Position numbers and translations under genes: made by a program. 64,000 bases of DNA. Origin: Dicyema japonicum. Lineage: Eukaryota > Dicyemida > Rhombozoa > Dicyemidae. Shown one piece after another: positions 33,601-43,972 of this stretch (positions are counted from its first letter, which is position 1; each line of letters opens with the position of its first letter). The notes under the pieces are model-generated. The model saw only the letters and a program-made list of their open reading frames with translations, searched no databases and was not told the DNA's origin. The DNA lies in NCBI GenBank assembly GCA_011109175.1, contig RDEW01000022.1:766273-830272 (forward strand), in the 5' to 3' direction.

Positions 33601-33811
33601 GGAAGTACCAGAGAATTTCGGAGGAGTATATATTTGTTCCATTCGCGGTGGAAACGTCAGGATCCTTGGCCCCCAAGCAGATGAGTTGGTTCGTAAGATC
33701 GGCTCCATGATTCAAGCTGTGACCAAGGATCCGCGAGAGACTGGTTGGTTCCGAGAACGTATCTCGTTGGCTATTGTTAGGGGAAATAGCATGGCCATTC
33801 AGATGCCTTAA
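30620..33811 (+). pseudogene. Near-complete LINE family B (zinc finger, RT, restriction-like endonuclease)
   Basis: Reading through about seven frameshifts the order is: a C-x2-C-x8-C-x3-C-x7-H-x2-C finger (about 30725-30795), RIPKASRISIASALSSFIEE, CSFRRSSSGGVDGLKPGHL (31240), GGIRPIAIGNVFRRLSAKMA, VLFKLDLRNAFNSVRRDTV (31658), a QQGDPLGPLLF-type box (31830), catalytic VWYLDDCILGG (31908), LDFLGCGIL, KLLFILRGSPCYAE, WLQASLPVACGGLGLSLPS, then GAWMNAFPSAEIGNLLDDEA, zinc motif CRCGRWIDPFGYHPLSC (32838) and RFPRH. The tail KRPDGMTTFPFANG and LIWDATCVDT (33445-33520) fits a PD-D/ExK restriction-like endonuclease, as in R2-type LINEs. A second LINE is inserted at 32925-33355. It is the best template of family B in the window. 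Confidence 0.75.
32925..33355 (-). mobile_element. LINE family A 3' fragment inserted in the family B LINE
   Basis: It interrupts family B between PRHSC and LNMTLKNSLASAG. The minus strand reads RQLRSLLGMEWPRRIS, CSYISKDV-like, VEAIWACTKNEPGTHP and GRPRSTLPTALNKD, then ends in a (TAA)n tail at 32943-32925. TCCTGCTT (32919-32926) and TCCTGCCTT (33355-33363) flank it as a probable target-site duplication. 5' truncated. Confidence 0.7.
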
Positions 33812-34140
33812 TTTAATTTTTATTCATTTGATAATAAAATTTCTTTATTTAAATTAGATTTTAAAAAAAATTAGCATTTAAATTTAAAATAGCACTTATA
33901 GCATTTATAATGTATGTTTTTCTTAAACAAAATTAAAAAATATTTATTCCAAATTCAATTTTATATTAAAATAAGTATAAAAATGAAAATAGCACTTTAG
34001 CACTTAAATTACTCATAATGCTTCATAATGCTTCAATAATGGGAATAATATTGTAGTTAATAGACAGGTTAAATACTTGCGTGAGGTAGCTAATTGCGTA
34101 TTGCTTAGGTGCTTCAGGTGAATTGAAGATACTTTGTCAG
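33812..34140. other. AT-rich intergenic stretch
   Basis: Low-complexity AT sequence with short TAATGCTTCA repeats at 34015-34040; no coding signal. Confidence 0.4.
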
Positions 34141-34144
34141 GGCC

Positions 34145-34995
34145 TCAGTTCTTTAATCCGGCGATAACCTCTGAGACCTGCTTGTCTGCGAATAGTTCTT
34201 GAAAAGGTTCATTTTTCGGTTTACGGGCACGTACTTTGATATCCAGTTGTTTAGAGAATTTCTTGATGATCGCAGCGTAATGTTTCATAAGTAGATTAGG
34301 GTGTATATGACAAATGTGTTCTGGAGAAGAGTTGCAAGTCGAGGGAAATTGCTTTTGTGATTTCTGGGAGATGATTCAACGATAAAATTTCAAGCAATAT
34401 CATGATTTCCCTAATTTTGATGACTTCAAATACAAATTCGTGTCCAGAAGAATCCAGAATGAATAATTTCAAGGAACTTAGCTGTTCCTTCAGATATGAG
34501 CCGATTATGTAGCTTGGTGGTTATTTTAACATGAAATACTTTAAAATTAGGCGGATATTCTATTAAAAATAATAAATCTCCCATTTTGAAGTAAATTTCC
34601 AACTCTGAGACATTTTTGTATAAAAATAAATAAACCAAATTAAGAAATAAATAATCAATAGCTCTAATAATTATATCCTCTTGTTTTCCAACCACCTTCG
34701 CTTGGGGTCACTGCCCAGCTCCTTCACTACACACTCATTTTCACAATCATCCAGCTGTTGTTCACTCGAACATTGTGGTTTCATGAACGAGCCAGATCTT
34801 CTCTTTCGTTCAAAAGATATTCATTAGAAGAAGTCAACATAATAGGAATAATCATAACTTTGCGCTGTATATTTGAGACAACTCTCTAGAGGTCGTAGTT
34901 GTGAGTTTTTCCACCTCAACTACCTTCAACATTCCAGTCTCTAGTAATCTCATTTGTATTTTTATCCAAAACAAAAAATACCAGACTTGTTATGC
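34145..34995 (-). CDS. Unrecognised multi-exon gene
   Basis: Several minus-strand frames look coding and run toward a TGA at 34145: VEVEKLTTTTSRELSQIYSA (about 34900), SGSFMKPQCSSEQQLDDCEN (34790), MSELEIYFKMGDLLFLIEYP (34600), HEFVFEVIKIREIMILLEIL (34440), and MKHYAAIIKKFSKQLDIKVR then FADKQVSEVIAGLKN (34290-34148). GT...AG boundaries lie between some of them, but a 10-base duplication near 34455 shifts the frame. The C-terminal half is helical and basic. I could not assign a family, and exon limits are approximate. Confidence 0.4.
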
Positions 34996-35160
34996 TGTAG
35001 TTTAACAGCAGTCAATAATGTCAACTAGAATCTCTACATTACTGGACAGTGAGTCTTTAGTTTTTTTTGAATTTTTAATTCCATCGACACAAATTTAAAT
35101 GAAGGCGTCTAACCATCTCATTGTGACGTCTTATACTCAAATTCAGCATTCTACTGCATC

Positions 35161-35485
35161 TTGTTGCCAGATGGTCGACTGTTTTCTTACAGATTTTCAA
35201 TCGTTGCAGTTAGATTCCTTATCTTCAAAAACAGAAGACAATGCATCGCCTCAGCTCTCAGGCTGTTAAGGCGGCTAGTTTACCGAACTGCCTTCTGTTT
35301 CAGACACTATCGAAAAATCTACTACCATAAAGAAAGTTTGAGCCGATGCCGTGTCCGATGAAAAAAGCTGTACAGGATTCTCGACACCGCCGGACTTGTC
35401 CTCTCCCTTGTCGGTTTGGAATCACTTAGTTAGTTGAGAACTTTTATATCTTTCTCTTTGACCCAGTGATCCTGGGGGTAATAAT
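35161..35485 (+). mobile_element. LINE 3' end with hairpin tail
   Basis: A 66-codon Arg-rich frame is followed by TTGTCCTCTCCCTTGTCGGT, then GGAATCACTTAGTTAGTTGA, a U-rich loop, CCAGTGATCCTGGGGGTAAT. The arms 35418-35426 and 35465-35472 pair. The end at 51560-51645 is homologous to this one from the CTTGTCGGT block onward. Confidence 0.5.
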
Positions 35486-35498
35486 AGTAATCACGTAA

Positions 35499-35738
35499 TC
35501 ACATGGTAAGTAAATGATAGTTTCGTCCATGTTCACATTTCCCACCAGTTTGGGCATAATCTTGGTTTAGATAGAGAGGAAACTTTGAACGCCACCAGTC
35601 ATAAGGATAAATGAAAGGGTCAAAAGTAAGAACACAGTAAAAAAGAGATAACATTACGATCAAATGAAATAGGGTGAAATTAACTGTTTTCTTTCGATCC
35701 TTTTCAGATTGGTGACGTTTTTTCGGTAGCACCAACTA
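35499..35738 (-). CDS. Small single-pass membrane protein exon, unrecognised
   Basis: A 78-codon frame reads basic KKRHQSEKDRKK, a hydrophobic segment FTLFHLIVMLSLFYCVLTF, then an extracellular or lumenal part with YPYDWWRSKFPLYLNQDYAQ. It ends TGA at 35499. The frame has no upstream ATG; TTAG just before the frame (35739) could be an acceptor. Composition looks coding but I do not recognise it. Confidence 0.35.
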
Positions 35739-35782
35739 ACATTGGGGCTTGACCAATTCGAAACAAATTCGAAGCTTTTATT

Positions 35783-35853
35783 TTTATTTATTAATCCCAG
35801 GATTACAATCTTTGGTAAGCCCAGCATAAACAATCGCAACTAATTAATCCAAG
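35783..35853 (-). mobile_element. LINE/SINE 3' hairpin tail
   Basis: Minus strand: GGATTAATTAGTTGCGATTG, GGGCTTACC, then TAATCCTGGGATTAATAAAT. The outer arms GGATTA and TAATCC pair perfectly. It is the reverse-oriented partner of 18987-19052. Confidence 0.5.
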
Positions 35854-36044
35854 GAAGGAATGTCCGTGTGTCGAAACAATTTTATCTTCCAATAGTCCAT
35901 TAGACTTCAGCTTACAAAAAGAAATGAGAAGTAGGTCTGCCCTCTTCCATGTTGATCGCATGTCCTACCGTATTGGAACATCGCTTCATTCATAGGAGTT
36001 TATCATAATGGTAATCTTCAGTGGAGTTGTCCAATTCTAATCTT

Positions 36045-37140
36045 TTATTTATTTAATAACCCCGAAAAGGGAATACCAAGAAAGAAGGAGTAGACCAACT
36101 AATTCAGTGATCCCGGTACGCCTCAAAAAGATCGAGAGGTTTTTCTTATGTTCCTCCAGAGTACCCACGGCTTTTCTGTACCGACGACGATCACCTTTCA
36201 TTAGAATTTGAAGAGGGGTGGGGTTTTTTTCCCAATTTACGTGTATTTGAGGCTTCTAGTCTTGAATGGAAGAAACGACTTTTTTCGTGACCACACAGAC
36301 CGATGAAACCGGGAATATTGTTTTTGATTGAGGCATGGTCACGCATTGAAGGGAAAGATCGATAGGTATATTGAAACTCCATAAACCCATGAGGCACAAG
36401 CATACTCAACTTTCGGTTTTAAAAGTTGATTGTATAAGACGACAGCTCATTCCCGTGACGGCCTGGACTTTAAAAACAATTTCATTATATTCAGTTTCCT
36501 GAGACTCTTTGTCATAACGTTCTTCACATGTTGAGAAAATGTCATCAAAGGGTCGAAAGTCAGTCCAGAATTGTTGAATAAATTTGTAGAGGTAAAGAGT
36601 CTCCATATATGCTCAAATCCAGTGTATGTTTTTTTTCTGTCCGTGGTGAAGATAGTATACGTTGATTTATCCCTGGATATGGAGAGACGAATAAAATTCA
36701 ACCAGGCCCAGGTCATCAATATGTAAATGAAGCTCTGATTTTGCCATATCCACGTATTTGCTCCTAGCGATAATTAAGTCGTCAGCAAATGTATGAAGCA
36801 TTGAATCTGGTCCTCCAGGGTAAATCGTTTAGGAGTAAATTGAATAGCGCGGAGAGAGGTGTGATCCATGAGGGACACCATTTGGTAGAAGACAAGACCT
36901 CGATCTTGCGTAGCCTTATTCCGGAAAAATAATTGGCTATCCATCTTTTCAAATCCGACTGAATGGTGTGTCAAAAAACTTTTTTCGTGAGTGATGTTCT
37001 CAAGACAGAATCGAACGCTTTCTGGATTTCCAGGCAGACCAATATTGTCCGTAGATGGCGTTTTGATTTGTTGAACCCTTCTGATATAAATTGAGACAGT
37101 GAAGTCAAATGAGTCGCAGTTTGAACGCTCACATTCGAAA
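36045..37140 (-). pseudogene. LINE family C, RT to 3' end
   Basis: From 37140 the minus strand follows the copy at 58067-59411: GFECERSNCDSFDFTVSIYI-like start, LRTILVCLEIQKAFDSVLRT, SLMDHTSLRAIQFTPKRFTL in a shifted frame, NKSTYTIF, LTFDPLMTFSQHVKNVMTKS, KLNIMKLFLKS. It ends in the 3' module with arms 36107-36114 and 36069-36077 and a TTATTAAATAAATAAA tail. Small indels break every long frame. Confidence 0.65.
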
Positions 37141-37147
37141 CCATGTT

Positions 37148-37480
37148 TATTTATTTATTAACCCTGGATACACGAGAAAGAAGTTAAAGTAAACAAACTA
37201 ATTAAAGTGTATCCAGTTTCCACTTCTACAGAAACAGAGTCCATCCGGAATCAACATAAAGGGTAAGACGTCCATAATTGCAGTTATGGAAACCTCTCCA
37301 ATGGAGTGGGTGAGAGCAAATGATCCTTTTTCGTACGGTCTGGCACTGGCGTCACCTAGACATGTGGATCACATGACAGCACTCTAATAGGAAGAGAGAG
37401 GAGAAACAGACAATCAAACAGAACTTTAACCAATTAGCCACGAAGCACCACATGGCGCCATGCGGCTAACTTTTTTGGAT
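37148..37480 (-). mobile_element. SINE1 copy
   Basis: About 330 bases with the landmarks of the family: 5' GCCGCATGGCGCCATG, CGTGGCTAATTGGTT, CTCCATTGGAGAGG-like core and the 3' hairpin GGATACAC/GTGTATCC (37207-37214 with 37166-37173) before a GGGTTAATAAATAAATAAA tail. It lies next to a LINE C copy in the same orientation. Confidence 0.75.
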
Positions 37481-37559
37481 CAGATGTTGAATACTACATA
37501 CTTAATTCTAATCTTTTGAATACTGAATACTTAATTAATAATAATAACAGCCTTTTTTC

Positions 37560-37800
37560 ACGGAGCCGTGGTATTAGCTCCGCATAGGCAGGACAAACAC
37601 TTTATTTAAGTAAAGAACAGTTAATTTTAACTAATCGTAGAACCAATGAATAATTCACTTCTATTTTCTTTTTCTGTCTTCTATTTTCTTTGAATGATCT
37701 TCACTTATATTTTCTTTTTCAGTTCCGCAGTGAGAGTCACTGATGACGGAGTCACTCGTCAAGCCTTTTTAGCATCGTAGATGCGTGGAACCTTTGAATA
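37560..37800 (-). mobile_element. SINE2 copy
   Basis: Shares with 55290-55545 the segments GGAGTCACTCGTCAAGCC, GATGCGTGGAACC and the CTCCGCATAGGCAGG-type end. Orientation is minus. No coding capacity. Confidence 0.5.
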
Positions 37801-37886
37801 CTTAATTATCAATTAATTATTTTTGTAATAAATTATATTTTATTATAATAATAAAAATTTTTGAATTCACTCCTTGTTGTTGTTAA

Positions 37887-38411
37887 ATGTCGAATTCTGA
37901 TCTGTACCTGAGATACTACATTGGACATCGTGGACAATATGGACACGAGTTTCTTGAGTTTACATTCAATCCTAATGGTTAAATCATTTTTGCTAATCAA
38001 AACAGGCCAATTCCAGTACATCAATAACAGCAACTATAAAAACGACATTATGATCAGGAAAGACGTATTAGTGAATATAAATATATAGTCATTCGTGTCT
38101 CCTGCTGTTCTGACTGAACTGGGCAGCATTGTGGATGACTCTGAGATTCTCTGTGAGTCGGATTCTCAATGGCCCGAACCCAACTCAGATGGTAAACAGG
38201 AACTGGAAATAGTGCTCGGAGACAAACACGTGTCATTTGTGACGTCAAAGATTGGTTCTATCGTTGAAATGGAGAAGACATTGGGGTTTGTTGTGTTATG
38301 ACTGTCAGACCCGAGATCGAAGGATTCAGGAATTTTTATGATTTGGTGCAGAACCTTAAGACTTTTGTGTTCACATTAGTGAGGTTCCATTTCAAGATTA
38401 ATCCTATCTGA
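37887..38411 (+). CDS. MAGOH: Mago nashi, exon junction complex core
   Basis: ATG 37887 opens [20 protein letters not shown]. Introns 37978-38005 (28 nt) and 38286-38308 (23 nt) are canonical. The middle intron starts at 38071; the only AG gives 18 nt (to 38088), while a 24-nt cut at 38094, lacking AG, would give exactly the family spacing. The rest reads [44 protein letters not shown], and [18 protein letters not shown] then KINPI and TGA. Length is 149 or 151 residues (146 in human). MAGOH with Y14 clamps eIF4A3 on mRNA at exon junctions in the nucleus. Presence of an EJC core fits a genome full of introns. Confidence 0.9.
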
Positions 38412-38430
38412 TTTTTGTTGTTTCAATGGC

Positions 38431-38826
38431 ATTGAGTTTTAATTAGTAATAGTCCTCAAGTTCCCCCAATTCATCGACGGGGTTCCAATCTAGAACATTG
38501 GTTGGTCCGACCCTTCCTTAGTTGTGAAGCTTTGATTTGCTTGTTAGAGCATGGTAAGTTGGGTTAGTATTTTTCCTATCTTTCCTGTGAATGGGTGTCG
38601 TCTGTTATGGAGTCTTTTTGGATCAGATGGAAGAATCCATTGTCTAATAATTTCCACCGTAATTTTCCCCCAAACTGGAAAACCCCTGGCTGTAATGGGG
38701 CTCATAATTTTTTATCAATATCTTACTGCTCTTGGCAATTTCATATGCGATCACACATTGAAGACTACAACTGGGAAAACTGCTTTCCGAGTTGGTTCTA
38801 CGGTCGTACCACATAACTCATCTTAA
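38431..38826 (+). CDS. Unrecognised frames downstream of MAGOH
   Basis: One frame gives RGSNLEHWLVRPFLSCEALI (38474-38550), then GTAAG. A second (38551-38826) gives a hydrophobic 91-residue stretch with VIFPQTGKPLAVMGLIIFYQ. They may be exons of one membrane protein, but I found no 20-30 nt intron joining them and no family. Confidence 0.25.
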
Positions 38827-39234
38827 ACTAATCTGTCAATCCTAAAGAAGCTGGGCACATGTTTGCCTGACTTGTATAAACTTGTCACTGTTGGATAATG
38901 AAAAGATCTGAGTTCATTTCAATCAGTTGCTGACTAAAGGTTAATGTCAAGGTGATAAAGAACGGGTTTATCTAAACAAGCCTTCTTGTCCTGAATGAGG
39001 CAAGTCAGTTTGATGGAATTGGGAGTTATTATCATTTGGTGGCATTAGATAACAAATCTAGCAAAATATTGTGTTCTAACAAATTACGGGAAAAAGTACA
39101 AAGACGTGTTGAAATGTTATTGGTAATAAAATTAAATGCTATTAACTTGTTCAGGGATTTAAAAAATATGTCTTATCACTAGGGCTATTTTTGTTAATCA
39201 AGTCAAAAAATTATCAATCATGGACTCTTAATCA
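38827..39234. other. AT-rich intergenic stretch
   Basis: Nothing supported. Confidence 0.35.
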
Positions 39235-39480
39235 ATCTTACGTCTTATCTCGGAGCAACGTTTTTCCCAGAATATTCCGGTGAAGATCCCCAAGGCTCCT
39301 CGTCCTGTCGCTGCGGATGCTCTTTCCAATACAATTGAGGATGCCCTCTGGACGGACTATTACAAGACTGGGTGCTGTCTCACTAATTAGGAGGGTTTAT
39401 GGAAAGGAGTCTTTCGCTGTCCCATAAAGACCAACATTCGTTCTTTTATGGAAAACCAAAAAGTGATAGCAAGGAACTGT
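39235..39480 (+). pseudogene. LINE family B N-terminal fragment
   Basis: QNIPVKIPKAPRPVAADALS with NTIEDALW matches RIPKASRISIASALSSFIEE of the copy at 31000-31060. It is cut off by an RTE-like RT beginning near 39490. Confidence 0.5.
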
Positions 39481-39499
39481 TCAAACTATCGTACAAATA

Positions 39500-40008
39500 G
39501 CCTTAATTCCCCACGTCAGCAAAAATACTTCTAAAGATAATACAACATCGTCTAATGCCGAAATGATTCTACCGGATGTGCAAGCAGGATTCAGGAAGGG
39601 ACGAGGCACACGTGACCATATAGCAAATGTCCGGTGGATTATGAAGAAAGCTCATGAATCCCAAAAGAGTGTATACATGTGCTTCATTGACTATCGGAAA
39701 GCTTTTGATTCCGTTATACATAACAAGCTGTGGTCCGCTTTAAAAGAATTTGGATTCGATGCCCATCTGATATTATCAAATCTCTTTATAAGGATCAATA
39801 AGCTATTTTTAGAACAGTGTATGGAGATACCGATTTGTTGCTAGGAAGAGAACACCTGGCCGACCGAGGACTCGGTGGCTTTCCACGGTGGAAGACTTCA
39901 CGGGAATGTCTATATCAAGGCTACTCCAAATTGCAACGGATCGGGGAGAGTGGAAGATACTCGTTCATGAGATCTCCAAGGGTCGGACATGACTTAATTG
40001 GACAACAT
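39500..40008 (+). pseudogene. RTE-like LINE (family R) RT fragment and 3' end
   Basis: The frame reads PDVQAGFRKGRGTRDHIANV, RWIMKKAHESQKSVYMCFID, YRKAFDSVIHNKLWSALKE: RT blocks 2-3 of RTE-type LINEs. After 39844 the catalytic domain is deleted, and the element continues with ATPNCNGSG-like and the terminal EISRGRT-type block shared with 2864 and 56283. Indels break the frame. Confidence 0.65.
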
Positions 40009-40514
40009 GACATAAATAACATGGAAAACCAATTTCTTCAATTACCCCACATTTTTAGGTAATGGTTAGGGTGATTGTGTCAATAAATTCATATGTTCTT
40101 TAAAATTGTTTAAAACTTGTCAGTATGTTTAAAAGAGGACTACCAGAGGATCGGAAAAAATTTCAATTCCATTGATGACCTGGATGATATTCGAATGCGA
40201 GCATAGAAAAAAGGTCCTGGAAACTGATGACAGCGAGGATTGTTGAAACTATGGCTCAAGCGAACCCCGACCTTGTCAGTGCAACGCGAAAGAACTAACT
40301 TAACTAAAAATGTAGTTCTTATTTAAAAATATTATGAAAATCAAAAGTTTATAAAATCAAAAAAATCTCCTTAGCATAATAGCTATATTGCTAATATGAA
40401 GCGCGAGTCGTGTGTCGCCAACGGTAGTGTGGGGCTATGTGGATACTTGATTGAAGATATTTGTCTCTTCTGTTACTTCCTCTTACTTTTTAATAGTGTA
40501 TCGTTATGTAATCA
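40009..40514. other. Intergenic, weak transposase-like fragment
   Basis: About 40180-40310 has SWKLMTARIVETMAQANPDL in one frame; not assignable. Nothing else seen. Confidence 0.25.
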
Positions 40515-40712
40515 TAGTGCTAAGGTTGCATGAAAAAGGATCATTTACTCTACCCACTCCACTGGAGGGGTTCTCATAACTGCAAGGAATGAATATCTTC
40601 CACCTTTTATGCTGGTTCTGAGTGAACTTGTGTGACATTGGGAGGACATTCTGTGACAGTGGAAACTGGATACATTTAATTAGTTGTTAACTTCTTTCTC
40701 GTGGGTTAATAA
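40515..40712 (+). mobile_element. SINE1 copy, 5' truncated
   Basis: Begins at AAAAAGGATCATTTACTCTA and keeps CACTCCACTGGAGGGGTT, then GGATACATTTAATTAGTTG and a GGGTTAATAA tail. The right arm of the 3' hairpin is decayed. Confidence 0.65.
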
Positions 40713-41097
40713 CATTGGGTTGTTGAGTTTAGAACATTCACCCTATGAAGAAGCAAACAAGTTCGCCCGAAGATTGCTAGGAAACCTCAGATTTAAGAAA
40801 AGTAGGAATTATATGGGCTGAATCTCAATGGAAGACCCATATGACCATCATCTTGGAGTTCCTCCGTAAAAGGTATATCACACTCCCAGATTAGGATCAT
40901 CCTGTAAATAACACCATATTATCTCACATCAAAGATTAGAGAACATTCACTTGCCACTATTTAACTGGAGGGAAAATAAATCAGTTGATACGGAGAGATC
41001 ATCACTCCTATGAATGAGACATCTTCTGATCTGAGAGTATCTCTGCTTTCTTCAAAATTCAAGACGGAAACACGTTTTCAAGAACATAGACAATTTA

Positions 41098-41265
41098 ACA
41101 ACCACGTGTTTAACTATAATTATGCCAGAAGGCATGTATACAACTTTGTCCAAAGGTTTGTCCCTAACCAGTCAATTGAATAATATGTCACATGGACACC
41201 ACGTGTTTACTACAATTATGCAATATGCCAGAAGGCATGTATACACCTTTGTCCTAAGGTTTGGA
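41098..41265. repeat. Imperfect tandem duplication, about 100-base period
   Basis: CCACGTGTTTA, GCCAGAAGGCATGTATACA and TTTGTCC-AAGGTTTG occur in the same order at 41101-41158 and 41200-41262. Function unknown. Confidence 0.55.
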
Positions 41266-41269
41266 AAAG

Positions 41270-41568
41270 TCGATTGTTCGGATGATTGGAAAAAAAATCA
41301 AGATCTAATCCAGAAAATTATAGACCAATTAGTCTTATTTGTTCAACTTCAAAAATTATGGAGAAAATTGTCTTCAATAGATTATCAAAAGTGGTTGAGG
41401 AAAACAATTTTCTTGCAAACAATCAGTGAGGGTTTTGTAAAAATAGAGGAACTGAAGACTGCATCCGGAACTTAGGAAGTCAATTTAAGAATCTATAAGT
41501 AAGAAAGAATACCTTACTGCAACGTGTTTGGACATATCCAAGGCTTTTGACAGTGTCTGGCATGAAGG
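41270..41568 (+). pseudogene. LINE family F reverse transcriptase fragment
   Basis: Across frame breaks it reads SLICSTSKIMEKIVFNRLSK, VEENNFLANNQ, GFCKNRGTEDCI and TCLDISKAFDSVWHE: RT blocks leading up to the first catalytic Asp. The sequence stops at an N (41569). Confidence 0.55.
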
Positions 41569-41584
41569 NAGGAGTAGTAATGTA

Positions 41585-43262
41585 ATTCGTATACAGTGCA
41601 CAAAGTGCCTCAAACTGGGGTTATTGTCTTTCCATTCTAAAATCTTTTATTTTAAACTATATAAATGTAAAAAATGGTAAGAGATTTTATTTTATGATTA
41701 ATAATATCTATAAAGTCGCTCTTTAACGAAGTAATCGGTTATTTTTCCTCCAATTCTGTAACCATTTTGGATGTTTCTCATTACTGTCATTCGGAATTCG
41801 TAGAATTTTTTTAATGACTTTGGTGTTATGCTAAAAATGTTCTGTTTCATAGTATTCAAAGTTTCCAGAATTTGTTTCTCTGTCACGTCCTCGTTTTCAG
41901 CTATATCTCCATTATATATAAAAGTGTCGCATTCAATAGTTTCTTCATCATCAGCCTCGGTTAATATTTCATTTACAGCTTCGGGATCATCAATATTTAA
42001 GACATCACGATTTTTTCAATTTGTTTCCAACAATCTGTGATTGAAATTTCTGTACTTCATTTCAATTTTTTGAAGCCAGCATTACAACCTGACGAAGGTT
42101 NCATCAGTTAGGCGATCATCAATATTTAAGACATTACGATTTTTTTCAATTTGTTTCCAACAATCTGTGATTGAAATTTCTGTACTTCATTTCAATTTTT
42201 TGAAACCAGCACAACCTGACGAAGGTTTAGTTTTGAAAGACGTTTTTTAAGATCACTTTCGATGTCCCGAAGACATAAAAATTCGATTAAAAAATTTGAG
42301 TAATAGTTTTTGAATATTTTTATGATCCCCATATCTAATGGCTGTGTATAGGGTGTCGTATTTTTAGGAAAAAAAAGAATTCGATATTGTAGCATTCAAT
42401 AGTTTTATGACATCCTGTATTATCAAGTATAATAATATTTTTTTGTTGAGTAACCATGACCAGCTTTTAAAAATGTTCCCAGTCATCCATGCACTTTTGA
42501 AAACACCAAAATCTTCAACATCGAAATTTTTGAAACAGCGAGGTTTATTATATTTCCCAATAATCAATGGTTCAAGTTTTTCACCCTCATAATTGCAACA
42601 TAGAAGTACTGTAATTCTTTCTTTGGATTGTTTGTATCCAGATGGTTTATCATCACTTTCAACAAATGTCATTTTTATATAAAGTGATGTTTCATCACAA
42701 TTGAATACATTTCCTCTTCCATATTCAATTATTTTCTGATCAAATTTATTATAAAAGGCATTGATGTGAGATAAATCGCATGAATTTTTTTCGCCGCACA
42801 TTGTTTTAAATTTTAGTTCATGTCTGACCTTAAATCGGTCGAGCCAACCATTAGATCATTTGAATTGAATTCAATCCAATTCTTGCTGCAACAATAAAGC
42901 CCATTTTTTAATGATTGGCCTTGATATTGGAAAATTATTTTTTCTGAGTTTCTGGAATATTTCAAATACTTTGTGATCAAATAATTTATGTCTTTCTGAA
43001 GTTATAGTAGTCTCATCCTCAGTGTTAACTCTTCCATAGCGTAAAATTGGAAAATTGATTTTCTTTATTCGTGCAATTGTTCCTTTACTGGTTTTATATT
43101 TAATAATTCGTTCCGATAATTCTTTTTTAATCGATTTTGCAATTTTTAATTTTGTTTCATGTGCCCCGGTTTGGGGCTCCAGAAAATTTCTAAATATGGA
43201 AATTAATGCTGGTAAAAATAGACTCCAAATTAAAATTGCCCCGAAACGGGGTTGGACTGCAT
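41585..43262 (-). mobile_element. Tigger/pogo-like DNA transposon
   Basis: The left end CAGTGCACAAAGTGCCTC then AAACTGGGGTT and the right end GCCCCGAAACGGGGTTGGAC (43236-43255) are GC-rich terminal sequences related to the fragment at 30405. A pogo-type transposase reads on the minus strand between them. An N at 42101 with duplicated flanks distorts the middle. Confidence 0.6.
41698..43170 (-). pseudogene. Tigger/pogo transposase (CENP-B HTH plus DDE_1)
   Basis: N-terminal helix-turn-helix pieces at 43170-42830 (RYGRVNTEDETTITSERHKL, WLDRFKVRHELKFKT) are followed by GRGNVFNCDETSLYIKMTF (first catalytic Asp), SKERITVLLCCNYEGEKLEP, then LLYLIIQDVIK in place of the usual LDN-xx-H, and FFPKNTTPYTQPLDMGIIKI with KNYYSNF. 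The C-terminal tail runs to 41698. Several frames and stops, plus the N artefact, interrupt it. Confidence 0.7.
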
Positions 43263-43972
43263 CCAGATTACTTTCCTAAAGAGGACACTAAAAACATGCC
43301 CGATAAATTTTGAATTAGAGAGAAAGAGTGCCGGAGGGTCTATTTGTTGTGACTAGACGTTATGTTCCCTATGACCTCGGTACACGAGCCTCTTCTTTAT
43401 AATCGGTACACGAGCCTCTTCCCTTTGAGGTCTTTGTAAGGAAACGGGCGTACAACTCACTACAAATAGAAGAGCACAAAAATGTGGAATGTGAGTGAGA
43501 TCCCATTAAATGAGATTCTTTTCTAAGATATTCTGTGGGTCCAATATATACACGTTGACTTTGGTAAGGCTGCTCATCAATGTTTCATTCTTGATAAGAA
43601 TTCCTTGAGCGTATTTAGAATTCCATTAGAACGTGATGATCACATGATATTAGATTATTAAGATTAGCCAAAGGGATTAACAAATCAAACACGTTGTAAT
43701 CTCGACAATACCACATAATTGGATACGAAAATGATAATGGTTTCAAAATTTATAAAAAATACATAAAATAATTTTTAATAAAATATAAAATTTGAAATAA
43801 AATATATTGACTTGTTATCCCGGTCATTTTATTTTTACAAAATAATTTATTTATATTTAAATAATAAATAATTTTAATAATATTATTATTGTCGTAGCAT
43901 AAAAAATTATAAAAATAATTTTGACATGAAGGATGGAAGCGTCGTTGACAACTTCCAAATCCTGCTACAATT
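43263..43972. other. Intergenic; short direct repeat
   Basis: CGGTACACGAGCCTCTTC occurs twice (43378 and 43405). No gene seen before the STRAD start. Confidence 0.4.
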
